DNA from: Nitrospirillum amazonense
Lineage (GTDB): Bacteria; Pseudomonadota; Alphaproteobacteria; Azospirillales; Azospirillaceae
DNA length: 64,000 nt
Direction: 5' to 3'
NCBI RefSeq assembly: GCF_007828035.1
Contig: NZ_VITV01000009.1
Coordinates: 62,001 to 126,000 of the forward strand
In this document: positions 10,355 to 25,300 of the stretch, piece after piece
How positions within the stretch are numbered: the first letter of the stretch is position 1
How the letters are laid out: each line of letters opens with the position of its first letter
Program-made: the position numbers and the translations under genes
The notes under the pieces: model-generated
Told to the model about the DNA's origin: nothing
The model's database searches: none
What the model saw: only the letters and a program-made list of their open reading frames with translations

Positions 10355-13300
10355 AGAAGTCCCAGCTGGCCCGCAGCACGCCGGAGTGGCCCTGGTAGTC
10401 GTGGCGGTATTCGCCGTTGTATTCCAGCCGCAGCTTGAACCCGTCCGACTGCTCCACGGTGGCGCCCAAGGCGACACCCAGGCCATCGGCCTGCGGCCGG
10501 CCGGTGGTGCTGGCGAAGGTCACGCCGGCCAACGCACCCGTGGTGGCAATGGGACCGTTCAGGTAGTCGTGCACCCAGAACACCCGCAGGTCAGGGAACA
10601 GGCGGCCGATGCCGGTGTCGATACGGGTGTCCAGCTTCACACCCACCTCATGGGTGATGGCGTTGGTCACCAGCGCGTCGATGGCCATGTTGGCGACACC
10701 CGCGTCCCGCTCGTCATAGGCGTGGTTGGTCAGGCGCACCGCCCGCACGCTGACCTGCGGCGTCAGGGTGAAGTCGGCCGCCAGCGGCAGGTCGTAGCCC
10801 ACCGTCACCTTGCCCAGGTACTGCTCCCCGCCATAATTGGCGTTGGCCCGGGCCCCCAGGAACTGGATGACACGACGCTGGTCGAAGTGGTTGTAGCCCC
10901 AGCCCACCTGGCCCTCGACCGACAGCTTCTGGTCGGCGAAGTCCGGCCGCCAGACGCTGTAGGCCGTCAGCTGGTAGCTGCCCACCCGGGTGGTGCTGCC
11001 GGCCATGACGCCCTGGCCCACCGACGCGCTGTTGATCCAGCTGAAGGCCAGGCCGGCCATGACCTCGTCACTGGCGAACCAGTCGGCGCCCAGCACCACG
11101 CCGGAGCTGCTGGCCCGATACCCCGCCGCTTCAGTCGTCGTGCCGCGCAGCACGCCGCCGCCCAGGATTTCACCCCAGATCACCCCCTCACGGCCTTCCG
11201 AACCGGCGGCGGCCCCCTTGCCGCTGCCATCCATCAGCCCCGCCACCGTTTCCTGGTGCTGGCTGATGGCCGTGGTGGTGGGGGTGACGGCCGTGGCCGT
11301 CAGCTGCGGCGTCAGCTGGCTGGGGGCCAGCTGGGCCACGGCCACCTGCTTGGCCTCCACCGACAGTTTGGCCAAGGGCGCCAGCACCTGCTGCGTGAAC
11401 GCCGCCACCTGCGCGGTGCTGGTGATGGACGAGGACGCCAGGGCCGCGATCTGGTCCAGCGCGGCGCCGGAGCCCACCGCCGCACCGCCCTGGGCCACGC
11501 CCACGGCGGTATAGTTGGTAGCGGTACCCGCCACCGTCACCACCAGGTCGGTGGTGCCGCCCACCGTGACGGTGGCGGAACTGACGGTATAGCCGGTGGC
11601 GTTGAAGCTGACACCGCTGAGGCTGAGGCCGCCGCCCGCCGCCGCGATGGTGTAGGTGCCGGCCTGCAGGGCGTTGCCGCCGGCCCCCTGCAGCGTCACC
11701 GACCCGCCCGTCAGGCTGGCGCCGCCACTGATCACCAGGGTGCCGTAGCTGGTCTGCGACGTGGCGCCGATCACCAGGGCGCCGGCGGTCTGGCTATAGC
11801 CGCCGGTGATGTTCACCGCGCTGTTCACCAGCAGGGTGGCCCCGCTGTTGACCACGCTGTGCCCGGTAACGTTCACCGCGTCGGCCAGCCGCACCACACC
11901 GCTGGTGAAGCGCAGGTTGGACAGGCGGTTGTCGATGGTGCCACCGGTGAACACGCCCGGTGCCGTGGTTGTAGCGGCCCCCGTCACCACCAAGTCGTTA
12001 GCGCCGAGGTTGACCACGTTGCCGCTGATGGTGCCGCTGTTGGACAGGCTGCCCAAGGTGCCCGTGGCCGCAACGTACAGCGCCGTGGCCCCGCCGGCCG
12101 TGTTGGCCAGGGTGCCCGTGACACTGAGCGTATCCAGGCTGGCGCCGATGTAGTCGTTGCCCGCCGCCGCCAACAGGGTGCTGCCGCTGGTCACGGCATT
12201 GGCACTGAGGCCGGTGATGCCGCTGGTGACCGTGGCACCGGCGTAGTTGGACCCGGTGCCGCCCTGGATCAGGGTGACCCGGTCGCCGGCGATGTAGTTG
12301 CCCACCGCACTGACGCCGGCGTTGACCACGCCGCCCGTCACGCTGGCCGCCCCGCTGACGCTCAGCACATGGCCGCCCGTGGCCAGCGTGCCGCTGCTCT
12401 GGCTGAAGTTGCCCGTGACGGCCACGTCGGATGCCAGCGTGAGGCTGGCGCCGGCGTTGCTGACCGTGTGCGTCGCCACGGTGATGGCATCGCCCAGGCT
12501 GACCGCACCGGACGCGAACACCACGTTGGCGCCCGTGTTGGTGATGGTGCCACCGGTGAAGCGGCCCACCGCGCCGTTACCCCCACCGTTGATGGTTAGA
12601 TCACGCGCGGACTGGTTCACCACGTTGCCGCTGATGGCCCCGCTGTTGGCCAGGCTGCCCAGGGTGCCCGTGCTGGCGATGTACAGCGCCGTGGCCCCGC
12701 CGGCTGTGTTGGCCAGCGTGCCCGTGACGTTCAGGGTGGCCAGGCTGGCGCCGATGTAGTCGTTGCCCGCCACGGCCAGCAGAGTGCCGCCGCTGACCGA
12801 GCCCTTGGCGTCCAGGCCCGTCAGGCCGCTGGTGACCACGGCCCCGGTGTAGGACGAGCCCGCCCCACCCTGGATCATCGTCACGCTGTCGCCAACGACG
12901 TAGTTGCCCACGCCGGAGACGCCGGCGCTGACCGTGCCGCCCGAGACCAGCGCCGGGCCGCTGACCGTCAGCACATGGCCGGCCACGGTCAGGCTGCCCG
13001 CGCTCTGGGCATAGGTGCCGGTGACCGCCACGTCGCCGGCGAGGCCGATGGCCGCCCCGATGTTGCTGACCGTGTGCGTGCCGCCCACGTCGATCGCGTC
13101 GCCCAGGCTGACGTTACCCGAGGCGAAGACCACATTGGCGCCCGTGTTGCGGATGGTCCCGCCGGTGAACACGCCCACCGTGCCGTTGCCACCGCCGGTA
13201 ATGGTCAGATCCCGCGCCGAGACGTTGGTGACGTTGCCGCTGATGGTGCCGCTGTTGGCCAGGCTGCCCAGGGTGCCCGTGCCGGCAATGTACAGCGCCG

Positions 13301-16300
13301 TGGCCCCGCCCGCCGTGTTGGCCAGGGTCCCTGTGACACTGAGCGTGGCCAGGCCGGCGCCGATGTAGTCGTTGCCCGCCACGGCTGCCAGGTTGCTGCC
13401 GCTGGTGGACCCCAGCGCGTCCAGGCCCGTCAGGCCGCTGACCACCGTGGCCCCGGTGTAGGTGGAACCGTCGCCGCCCCGGATCAGGGTGACGCTGTCG
13501 CCCACCAGGTAGTTGGCCGTGCCGCTCATCCCGGCATCGACCACCCCGCCCGTCACCTGCGCCGCCCCGCTGACCGACAGGACATGGCCAGACACCGCCA
13601 GCGTGCCCGCCGTCTGGCTGTAGGCGCCCGTCACCGCCACATCGCTGGCCAGGGTCAGGCTGGCGCCCGTGTTGGCCACCGTGTGGCCCGTCACGTCGAT
13701 GGCATCGGCCAGGCTGACGGCACCGCTGGCGAAGGCCAGGTTGCTCAGGCTGTTGCGAATGGTGCCGCCCGAGAAGCCGCCCACCGTGCCGCCATTAACG
13801 CCATTTGGGCTGCCACCGACGATGACCAGGTCATTGGCGCTGGCGTTGACCACGTTGCCGATGATGGCCCCGCTGTTGGCCAGGGTGCCCAGGCTGCCGG
13901 CACTGGTGATCAGCACCGCCGTGGCGGCGTTGATCGTCCCGGTGTTGGTCAACGTCCCCAGCGTGCCACTGACATAGTCGCTGAGCAGGGTCAGCAGCAG
14001 GTCGGTGGCGGCCCCGTTGGCGCCCGTGCCCAGCGTGGCGCTGAAGCCCGTGGCCGCGGCGCTGAGCCCGCTGGTGGTCAAGGACCCGCCCACCTCGGCG
14101 ATGGTGTAGCTCTGGCCCGCGATCAGGTTGCTGCCCGAGAGCGCCGTCACCGCCACGGTGCCGCCGCTGAAGGCGGCGTTGCCGCTGACCAGCAGCTCAC
14201 CCGCCGTCCCGCTGCCGATGCCCATGGCCAGGGTGCCGGCGCTCTGGGCGTAGTTGCCCGTCACGCTGATGGCGTTGGTCAGCAGCACGTTGGCGCCGCT
14301 GTTCACCAGCGTGCCACTGCCCACGGCCACCTGGTCGTTCAGCACCAGGTTGCCGCTGGCCAGTTCCACATTCGCCAGCGTGCTGGTGATCGTGCCGCCC
14401 GTCAGGGTGCCCACGGTGGAACCACTGCCGCCGGTGAACACCAGGGCGTTGGCGCTGATGTTGACGATGTTGCCCGCGATGGTGCCGCTGTTGACGATCG
14501 TGCCCAGCGTGCCGCTGGTGTAAACCGCCGTCACCGCCGTGATCAGGCCGCTGTTGGCCACCGCGCCCAGGGTCCCGCTGTTGGACAGGCCACGGCTGAC
14601 ACCGCTGAGGGTGCCGCTGTTGCTGAGCCCCCCGATGGTCCCGCTGTTCTGCACCGCCACCTGGCCAGCGATGGTGCCGCTGTTGCTGACCGCGCCCAGG
14701 GTGGCGCTGTTGAACAGGCCATAGGCCGTGCCGCTGATCAGCCCCTGGTTCAGCAAGCTGCCGATGGTCCCGGCGTTGTTCAGGCCGGCCGCCGCCACCG
14801 ATGGCGTGTCGATCAGGGCGCCGGTGTTGACCACCGTGCCGATGCTGCCCTGGTTATATAGGCCCACCCGGCCGTCGATCGTGCCGCTGTTGGCCACCAG
14901 GGCCACGCGGCCCAGGTTGTGCACGCCATACTCCGCGCCCTGCAGCACGCCGTTGTTGGACAAGCTGCCCACGCTGCCCAGGGTGCCGATATAGGCCGCC
15001 GTGGTGACGCCGGTGATGGTGCCGGTATTGTTCAGGGTGGTGAGCGTGCCGCCGACATAGTCGTTGCCGATGTTCAGCAGCAGGTCGACGTTGGCCCCGA
15101 TGGTGACCACGCTGGTGGCGGCGTTGAGGCCGGTGATCGCCGAGGTGACGCTGACGCCGCTGTAGCGGGAGCCCGCCCCGCCCTGCACCAGCGTCCCGGC
15201 GGCGATGCCGGCCACATAGTTGCCGGTGGTGTCCAACTGGGCGGTGGTGATCATGCCGCCCGTGATGTCGGCCACGCCGCTGACCACCACCGACAGGGTG
15301 CCCAGGGCCAGCGTGCCGTTCGCCTGGCTGTAGTTGCCGGTGATGCTGAGCGTGCTGGCCAAGGCCAGGGTGGCGCCGCTGTTGATCACGGTGTGGCCAC
15401 CGACATTGATGGCGTCGCCCACCACCTGGCTGCCGCCCGCGAACACGAGGTTGCTGGCCGTGTTGCTGATGGTCCCGCCCACCAGCGTGCCATTGCCCGC
15501 GATGACCAGGTCGCCGGTGGACAGGTTGACGATGTCGCCCCGGAAGGTGCCGCTGTTGGTCACCGTGCCCAGGGTGGCGCCGGCCGCGTTGTACAGGGCG
15601 GTGGCGCCGGTGATCAGGCCCTGGTTCAGCAGGGCGCCGATGGAGCCGCTGTTGCGCACGCCGTTGGCGGTGCCCGCCAGCGTGCCGCTGTTGGAAAGCG
15701 TGCCGATACCGCCGGTGCCCACCACATAGACGGCGTTACCGGCATCGATCGTGCCGCCGTTGGCCAGGGTGCCCAGCGTGCCGCCGACATAGTCGTTCAG
15801 GCCCACTAGGGTGAGGCTGGTGCCGCCGACACTGCCCGTCAGCTCCAGCCCGGTGACGCCGGAGACGTAGCTGAGCCCGCTGTAGCCGGAGCCCGCGCCA
15901 CCGGCCACGACGGCGGTGCCGCCGCCCTGACCCGCCAGAAGGTTGAGGGCGCCGGGCGCGCCGCTGAGGGCGATGGTGCCACCCGTCAGCAGGGCGGCCC
16001 CCGTCACCGACAGCTGGCCGCCGCCGTAGGCCGCCACCAGGGTGCCGGCGGACTGGCTGTAAGCCCCCGTCACGCTGACGATGCTGGTCAGCCGCACGCT
16101 GGCGCCGCTGTTGACCAGGGTATGGCCGGTGACGTTGACGGCGTCGTTCAGCGTCAGGTTGCCGGAGGCCAGCACCACGTTGGCCTGGGTGCTGGTGATG
16201 GTGCCCTGACCCGACTGGCCGGTCAGGGTGCCCACCACCGTACCGGCGCCGCCCTGGATGGTCAGGTCGTTGGTGCTGGCGTTGACGATGCCGCCCTGGA

Positions 16301-19300
16301 TGAGGCCGCTGTTGACCAGGGTGCCGAGCGTGCCCGTGCTCGCGATGTAGACCGGGGTGACGCCACTCAAGGTGCCGCTGTTGCTGAGCGTTCCCAGAGT
16401 GCCGCCGACATAGTCGGTGGTGACCGCCAGCAACAGGTCCAGGGCGCCGCCCACGGTGGCGATGGAGGCGGTGCCGCCCAGGCCCGGCAAGCCCGTCACC
16501 GTGATGGCGGCCCCGGTGTAGTTGGACCCGGCCCCGCCCTGCACCAGGGTGTAGGCGCTGCCCGACAGGTAGTTGCCGGTGCCCGACAGGCTGGCCCGAA
16601 CCGTGCCGCCCGTGATGCTGGCGACCCCGCTGACCACCAGTTGCGCCGTGGCCGGATCGACCAGCAGGCTGCCGCCCGTCTGGCTGTAATTGCCGGTGAC
16701 GCCGATGGTGCCGGCCAGGGTCAGGGAGGCACCGCTGTTCACCAGCGCGTGGCCGCCGGCATTCACGCTGTCGTTCAGCACCAGGGCGCCGGAGGCGAAC
16801 ACCACGTTGGCGGTGCCGCTGCTGATGACGCCCATGCCCGACAGGCCTGTCAGTGTGCCCACCGTACCGTTGCCGCCGCCGGTGATAGTCAGGTCGGCGG
16901 CACCCAGGTTGGTGATGCTGCCGGCGATGACGCCGCTGTTGGCCAGGATCCCCAGGCTGCCGGTGCCGGCGATGTAAACGGCGGTGGCGGCACTGAGCGT
17001 GCCCGTGTTGGCGATGCTGGCGAGGGTACCGCCGATGTAATCGTTCAGGCCCACCAGCACCAGGTTGGTACCGCTGGCGGTGCCGGCCATGCTGAGGCCC
17101 GTGACGCCGCTGGTGGTGACGCTGACACCAGTGTAGCTGGACCCCGCGCCACCCGCTACCAGGGTCGGGCCGATCTGGCCCAGCAGATGGTTGGCCGTGG
17201 ACGACAGGGTGGCGATCACGGTGCCGCCCGTCAGGCTTGCCGTACCGCTGGCCACCAGCTGCGCACCGCTGGCCAAGCCCAGTGTGCCGGCCGACTGACT
17301 GTAGCCGCCGCTGACACCGATGATGCTGGTCAGCTGCACCGAGGCGCCGCTGTTGACCAGCGTTGCCGTGACCTGGTCGTTCAGCGCCAGGTTGCCGGAA
17401 GCGAGAACCACGTTGGCCAGGGCGCTGGCGATGCTGCCACCGGTCAGCGTGCCCACCAGGGTGCCGCTGCCGCCGGTGATGGTCAGGGCGTTGGCACTGG
17501 CGTTGACGATGTTGCCGCTGATCAGGCCGCTGTTGGCGATCGTGCCCAGCGTGCCGCCGCCGGTGATGGACAGGGCGGTGGCGCCCGACAGCGTGCCTGT
17601 GTTGCTGAGCAGGCCGATGGTGCCGCTGTCCAGCAGGCCGCCGATCGTGCCGCTGTTGGCCAGCGTCCCGATGATGCCCAGGTTGCGGATGCCGTGGGCG
17701 CTGCCGGCCAGCAGGCCGCTATTGGCCAGGGTGGCGATGCTGCCCGTGGCGGCCACGTACACCGCCGTGATGCCACCGCTGATGCTGCCGCTGTTGACCA
17801 GGGTGGCGAGGGTGCCGCCGACATAGTCGTTGCCGATGGTGGCCAGCAGGGCGTTGCCCACCACGCTGCCGCCGACCTCCAGCCCGCTGACGCCGGCGCC
17901 CACCAGGGTGGTGACGTAGCGGGAGCCCGCCCCGCCACTGACCAGCGTGGTGATGCTGCCGCCGGCCAGATAGTTGCCGGTGACACTGTAGCCGCCGGCC
18001 TGGACGCTGCCGGCGGTGATGGTGGCCGCCCCCGTGACCACCAGACCGCCGCCGGCGCTGATGCTGAGGGCGCTGTTGGCGGATGCCGCCTGGCTGTAGT
18101 TGCCGGTGATGGTGATGGGGGCGCCCACCCACAGGGTGGCGCCGCTGCCGTTCAGCACGGTACCGCCGCCGACGTTGACCTGATCGTCCAGGCGGGTTGT
18201 GCCGCTGGCGAAGACCACGTTGGCGAGCGTGCTGGTGAGGGTGCCGATACCGCCACCGGCGCCTGCCAGCGTTCCGGCCAGGGTGCCAATTCCGCCGGCG
18301 ATGGTGAGGGCGTTGGCCGAGGCGTTGACGATATTGCCCTGGATGACGCCGCTGTTGACCAGGGTGCCCAGGGAACCGCCGGTGGCGATATAGACCGCCG
18401 TGCTGGCCGCCAGCAGGCCACTGTTGGTCAGGGTGGCCAGGGTGCCGCCGATGTAGTCGTTGGCGATGGCCAGCACCAGGTTGTCGCCCATGATGCTGGT
18501 GGCCAGGCCCAGGCCGGCGATGGTGCCGGCCGCCGTGACGGTGGCACCGGCGTAGCTGGAGCCCACACCGCCGGCCACCACTGTGGTCAGGCTGCTGGCC
18601 AGGTAGTTGGCGGCGCTGGACAGGCTGACCTGCACCAGGCCGCCGCTGATGCTGGCGGCCCCGGTGGCCACCAGTTCACCCAGCGTGCCCAGGGCCAGCA
18701 TGCCGCCCGTCTGGCTATAGGCGCCGGTGATGCTGACCGCCGTATCTAGGCGCAGGGTGGCGCCGCTGTTGACCACCGTGTGGCCGCCGACGTCGATGGC
18801 ATCGCCCAGCGCCAGCTGGCCGCCGGCGACCACCAGGTTGGACGCCGTATTGCCGATGCTGCCACCCGTCAGGGTGCCGGTGACGGTGTCGCCCCCCATC
18901 AGCACCAGGTCGCGGGCCGAGAGGTTGACGATGTTGCCGCTAATGGTGCCGCTGTTGACCAGGGTGCCCAGCGTGGCCGTGGCAGCGTTGCTGAACGCGG
19001 TGACGCCCGACAGCATCCCCTGGTTCACCAGGGTGCCGATGCTGCCAAGGTTGTTCACCGCCGCGATGGTGCCCAGCAGGGCGCCGGCGTTGGTCAGGGT
19101 TCCCACGCTGCCACTGGCCGCGACATAGACGGCGTTGTTGGCGCTGAGGGTCCCGGTGCTGAGCAGGCTGCCCTGGACACCGCCCAGGTAATCGTTGAGG
19201 GTCAGCAGGTACAGGCTGTTGCCGCCCACGCTGCCCGTCAGTTCCAAGCCGCTGACGGGCGAGGCATAGGTCAGGCCGGTGAAGGTCGACCCCGCGCCAC

Positions 19301-22300
19301 CCGCGACGACCAAGCCGCCGCCACTGCCCGCCAGCACGTTGTCGGTGCTGACGATACCGGCCAGTGCCACCGTGCCGCCGGTCATCAGGGCGGCCCCGCT
19401 GACCGACAGCTGGCCGGCGCCGGAGGACAGCGCCAGGGTGCCGGCGCTCTGGCTGTAGGCGCCGGTGACGCTGATCAGGGAGTCGAGCCGGACTGAGGCG
19501 CCGCTGTTGACCAGCGTGCCGCCGCCCACGTCCACCAGGTCGTTCAGCAACAGGCTGCCCGACGCCAGCACCACGTTGGCGCCACCGCCAGTCAGGGTGC
19601 CGACGCCGGTGTAACCGGTGAGCGTGCCCACCGTCCCGGCGCTGCCGCCGGCGATGGTGAGGTCGATGCCGCCGCTGTTCTGGATGTCGCCGGCGATGGT
19701 GCCGCTGTTGGACAGCAGGCCGATGGTGCCGGCGTTGACCAGGGCGACGGGGCCGCTGATCACGCCGCTGTTGGACAGGACGCCGATGGTGCCCTGGTTA
19801 CCCACCGCGGCGGGCGTGCCCGAGCCTGCGGAGACCTGGGAACTGACAAGGCGGCCGCTGTTGACCAGCGTGCCGATGCTGCCGCCGTTGTAAAGGCCGT
19901 TGGTGCCGTCGGCCAGCAGCGTGCCGCTGTTAACCAGCAGGCCGACGCCGCCATTGTTGAGGATGCCGGTACCGGCCACGCTGATCAGCGCGCTGTTCAG
20001 CAGCGTGCCCACGCTGCCCATGTTGTGGATGCCCCAGGTGCCGTTGATCGTGCCGGCGTTGGCCAGGGTGCCGACGCTGCCCGTGGCTGCCACGACCATG
20101 CCAGTCCCGACGCTGAGGGTGCCGGTATTGCTGAGCGTGGCCAGGGTGCCGCCGACATAGTCGTTGGCGATGGTCATCAGCAGGGTCTGGCCGGCGGTGA
20201 GGCCGCCGGTGGCCAGGCCGGCCACGGTATCGGTGACCGTGGCCCCGACGTAGCTGGAGCCCGCCCCGCCCCGCACCAGGGTGTAGGACGCCCCCACCAG
20301 GTAGTTGCCGCCGGCGTCCACAAGGCCCAGGACCGTGCCACCGCCGATGCTGGCCGCACCGTTGACCGTCAGCGGGCTGATGCCGGCGTTCAGCGCCAGG
20401 GTACCGCCCGTCTGGCGATAGGCGCCGGTGATGCTGACGCTGCCGGGCAGTGTCAGGGAGGCGCCGCTGTTCACCACCGTATGGCCGCTGGCGTTGATGG
20501 CATCGTTCAGCACCAGGTTGCCGCCGGCGAAGACCAGGTCGCCGCCGGTGTTGGTGATGCTGCCCAGCCCAAACTGGCCGGTCAGGGTGCCAAGGGTGCC
20601 GAAGCCACCGCCGGTGACGGTAAGGGTGCCGCCGCCGTTGACGATATCGCCCTGGATCAGGCCGGTGTTGGCCACCAGGCCCACGGTGCCGGCGATGTAG
20701 AGCGCGGCATTAGTGCCGCCGAGCGTGCCGCTGTTGAGCAGGGTGCCGATGCTGCCGCCCGCCGCCACGTGCAGGGCCTGGGTGACGCCGCTGACGCTGA
20801 TGGTGTTGACCAGGGTGGTCAGGCCGACGCCGACATAATCGCTGTCGAAGGCCAGCAGCAGGCTGGTGCCGCTGATAGTGCCGGCGCTGGTAAGGCCGCT
20901 GGCGCCGGTGGCCTGGACGCTGGCGCCGAGGTAGCTGGACCCGGTGGTGCCGGTCACCAGGGTGGTGCCGCCGCCGGCCAAGTAGATGCCGGTACCGGAC
21001 AGGCCGGCCAGGACGGTGCCGCCGGTGATGCTGGCGGCCCCACTCACCGCCAATTGCGCGCCGGCGCCCAGCACCAGGGTGCCGGCGCTCTGGCTGAAGG
21101 CGCCGGTGACGCCGATGACCGTGCCCAGCGTCAACGCAGCACCGCTGTTCACCAGGGTGTGGCCGGTGACGGTGACGACGTCGTTCATGGCCACGGCGCC
21201 GGAGGCGAACACCACGTTGCCCAGCGTATTGCTGAGGGTTCCAAGAGTGCCCTGGGTGGTACCGGCTAATGTGCCGACCGTGCCGCCGGTCCCACCGGCG
21301 AAGACCAGATCCTGGGTCGCCAGATTGACGATGTTGCCCGCGATCAGCCCGCTATTGGTGATGGTCCCCAGGGTGGCGCCGCTGCGATTGAACAGGGCGG
21401 TGCGGCCGCTGATCGTGCCGCTGTTGGCCAGGGTCCCGATGGTACGGGAGTTGTAGACGCCATACGGGGCGCCGCTGATGGCGCCCTGGTTGATCAGCGC
21501 GTCGATGGTGCCGCCATTGTTCACCCCGCCCGCCAGCGGTCCCGGAGCATCGAGCAAGGCGCCAGCGTTCAGCACCGTGCCGATGCTGCCCAAATTGTAA
21601 AGGCCGATGCTGCCGGTGGCCGTGCCGCTGTTGTCCAACTGGCCGATGGTGCCCTGGTTCAGGATGCCGTAGAGCCGCCCCGACAGCAGGGCGCTGTTGG
21701 TCAGCGTACCGACCTGGCCGCTGCTGGCGACATTGACGGGGATGGTGACGCCGCTGATGGTGCTGGTGTTGGTCAGCGTGGCCAGGGTGCCACCGACATA
21801 GTCGCTGCGCGGGTTCAGCAGCAGGTCGACAGCGCCGCCGATGGTCGCCGTGGTGCCGGCCAGGACCAGGTTGCCGATGGTGGAAGCAACGGTGACACCG
21901 GTGTAGTCGGACCCCGCCCCGCCCTGCACCACGGTACCAGCGACGGTGCCGACCAGGTAATTGCCGCCCGCGTCCAGCAGGGCGACCACATTGCCGCCGC
22001 TGATGCTGGCGACCCCGCTGACGGACAAGAGGCCTGTACCCGGCGTCAGGACCAAGCCGCCCCCTGTCTGGGTATAATTGCCGGTGATGGCGATATGCGT
22101 CCCCAGGGTCAGCCCGGCGCCGCTGTTGACCACTGTCTGGCCGCCGACGTCGATCTGGTCGTTCAGCGACAGGTAGCCGCCGGCGAACACCAGGTTGGCC
22201 CCGGTGCTGGTGATGGTGCCGACGTTGGTCAGGGTCGCGCCCGTCAGCAGGCCCGCCTGGCCGGTATTGGTGCCGCCGCTGATGGTCAGCGGCCGGGTGC

Positions 22301-25300
22301 CGGCGTTGACGATGTTGCCCTGCACCGTGCCGCTGTTGACCAGGCTGGCCAGCGTGCCGCCGCTGGCGATGTAAAGGGCGGTGGAGCCGCCGGCGACCAG
22401 GTGGCCACTGTTGTTCAGCAGGCCCAGGGTGCCGTTGACGGCGACCGCCCTGCCCCCGGCGATGCTGCCGCTGTTGTCCAGGGTCCCGATGCTGCCGCTG
22501 TCACTGATCCCGCCGCTCAGGCCCTGGATCAGGCCGCTGTTGTTCAGCGTCGCAATGCCGCCCGCATTGCTCACGGCGGGCAGGCTGGTGGAGCTGATGA
22601 GGCCGGCATTGTTGAAGATGCCGATGGTGCCGTTGTTGACCAGGCCCAGGAAGTTGCCCGCGATGGTGCCCAGGGTGGTGTTGGTCAGGGTGGCGATGAC
22701 GCCGTCGTTCTGCAGCGGCGTGGCGCCGGTCAGCGTGCCGTTGTTGAGAACGGTGCCGACGCTGCCGGTAGCCGCCACGTAGAGCGGAACGCCCGCGCCG
22801 ATGCTGCCGGAGTTGGTCAGCGTGGCCAGCGTGCCGCCGATATAGTCGCTGATCGCCGTGGCCAACAGGCTGATGGCGCCGCCGCCGCTGACCGTGCTGG
22901 TCCGCAGGGCGACGAAGCCGCCATCCGCCTGAACGCCGGCGTAGTCGGAACTGGCGTTGCCCGTCACCAGGGTGCCGACCAAGGTGCCCACCAGATAGTT
23001 GGCGATGCTGGACAGGCTGGCGACGACGGAGCCGCCGGAGAGGCTGGCCGCGCCGGTCACCACCAGGCGGCTGGTGCCCGCCGCCACGGTCAGCCCACCG
23101 GCCGACTGATTGTAATCGCCGGTGACGGTGACGATGCTGTCCAGGCGCACCGACGCGCCGCTGTTCACCAGGGTGTGGCCGGTGACGGTGACGGCGTCGT
23201 TCAGCGCCAAATTGCCCGAAGCCAGGGTCACGTTGGCCAGGGTGCTGGTGAGGGTGCCCATGCCGGTCGCGCCGGTCAGGGTGCCGACGGTGGTGCCGCT
23301 GCCGCCCTGGAGGATGAGGGCATGGGCGCTGTCGTTGGTGATGTCGCCAGCGATGGTGCCGCTGTTGACCAGCGTCCCCAGGCTGCCCGTGGCGCCGATG
23401 TACACCGCCTGCTGGCTGGCCGTGCCGCCCCCCAGCCGGCCGCTATTGGCCAGGGTCCCCAGCGTGCCGCCGACGTAGACCGCCTGGAAGCCGTCCGGAC
23501 CGATGGTGAACAGCCCGCTGTTGGCCAGCACGTCCATATGCCCGGCCAGCGACAGGCCGATGACGCTGCTGAAGATGGTGCCGCTGTTGGACAGGGTCCC
23601 GTAGCTGCCGTCGCCCTGGATGGCGGTGGTGGCGCTGTGGATGAGGCCATCGTTCTGGATGGACCCGATGGTACCGTGGTTCAGGATGCCGACGGTGGCC
23701 CCCAGCGTGCCGCTGTTGGTCAGCGTGCCCAGCGTGCCGGTTGAGGCGACATAGACGGCAGTGTTGAAGCCGATGCTGCCCGTGTTGGAAACGCTGGCGA
23801 TCGACCCGCCGATGTAGTCGTTGGCATTGTATGCCACGTAGGCGAAATACTCGCCGGAACCGGACAGCGTGCTGGCCCAACCCAGCAGGGTGGTGGCGAA
23901 GGCCGCCCCCTGGGCCATGGTGTCGTGGGCGCCCACCCAGTTGACCGGGGCGGTGAAGCTGACGCTGGAGCTTTCGCTCTGCACCAGGGTGAACTTGTCC
24001 CCGGCCAGGTAGTTGGCCTGGTCGTTCAGGATGACGTTGACCCGGCCGCTGGTGATGCTGACCGAGCCGGGGGCGAACAGCTGGCCCGCGCCCGCCCTGA
24101 TGTTCAGCGTCCCGCCGTTCTGGACGAAGCTGCCGCCGAACAGCGTCACCATCGACCCGACCAGGCTGTTGTGGCCGGCAATGCTGATGACGCTGTCCAG
24201 CGTCAGGCTGGCGCTGTTGATGACGGTGTGGGTGCCGACATTGATGTTGTCGTTCAACGACAGGGCGCCACCGCTGAACAGAAGGTCCGCGCCGGTGTTG
24301 AGGATGGAGCCCTGGCCGGACGCGCCCGTCAGGGTGCCGACCGTGCCGCCGCTGCCGCCGCCGATGGTCAGGCCGACGGTGCCGCTGTTGACGATGTTGC
24401 CCTGGATCACACCGCTGTTGCTGATCGTGCCCACCCGGGCGCCGGCGCCGATGGCCAGGGCCTGCGTGCCCATCAGGGTGCCGCTGTTCAGCAGCGCCGT
24501 CAGGGCGGCGTTGGCCACGATAGCCTTGTGCGTGGCGGTGATCGTGCCGCTGTTGCTGATGGTTCCGATGGCGGCGCTCATGTACACGCCGCTGGCGTTG
24601 GCCGCGATGGTGCCATTGTTCAGCAGCGTCTGGATCGTGCCGGCCGCCTGGAACAGGCCGTAGTTGTTGCCGATCAGGCCGTCGTTCAGCAGCGTGACGA
24701 TGGTACCGTCGTTGCGCAGTCCCTGCTGCGCGCTGGCGCTGTTGGACCGGATGGTGCCGCCGGCCGCGTTGTCCAGCAGCTGGATGGTGCCCGCGTTCTG
24801 CAGGCCGCCATCGTGGCCAGTCATGAGGCCGTAGTTGATGACGGTGTTCAGGATGCTTTGATTGAGCAGGCCGTAGCCCACCGTGCCCGCCAGCGCGGCG
24901 AAGGTGCCGCCCACCGTGTTGACCAGCGTGGCTATGGTGCCGCGGTTCAGCAGGCCATAGCCGCCGTTGGCGCCATCGCCGCTGATCAGGCCGCTGTTGG
25001 TCAGGGTCCCGATGGTGCCGGCGATGGAGGCGCCATAGCCCGTGACGGCGCCCACACCCGCCAGCGTGCCGCTGTTGCTGACCGTGCCGATGCTGCCCGT
25101 GCTGCGCACGAACAGGGCCGTCTGCATGCCGCCGATGCTGCCGCTGTTGTTCAGCGTGGGCAGCAGGGTCCCGACATAGTCGTTGGCGCCGACCACCACC
25201 AGGTTGGTGCCGCTGGTGGTGCCGGACACCGCCAACCCGAAGACCCCGCCGCTGGAAACCGAGACGCCGGTGTAGCTGGACCCGGCACCGCCCGCCACCA

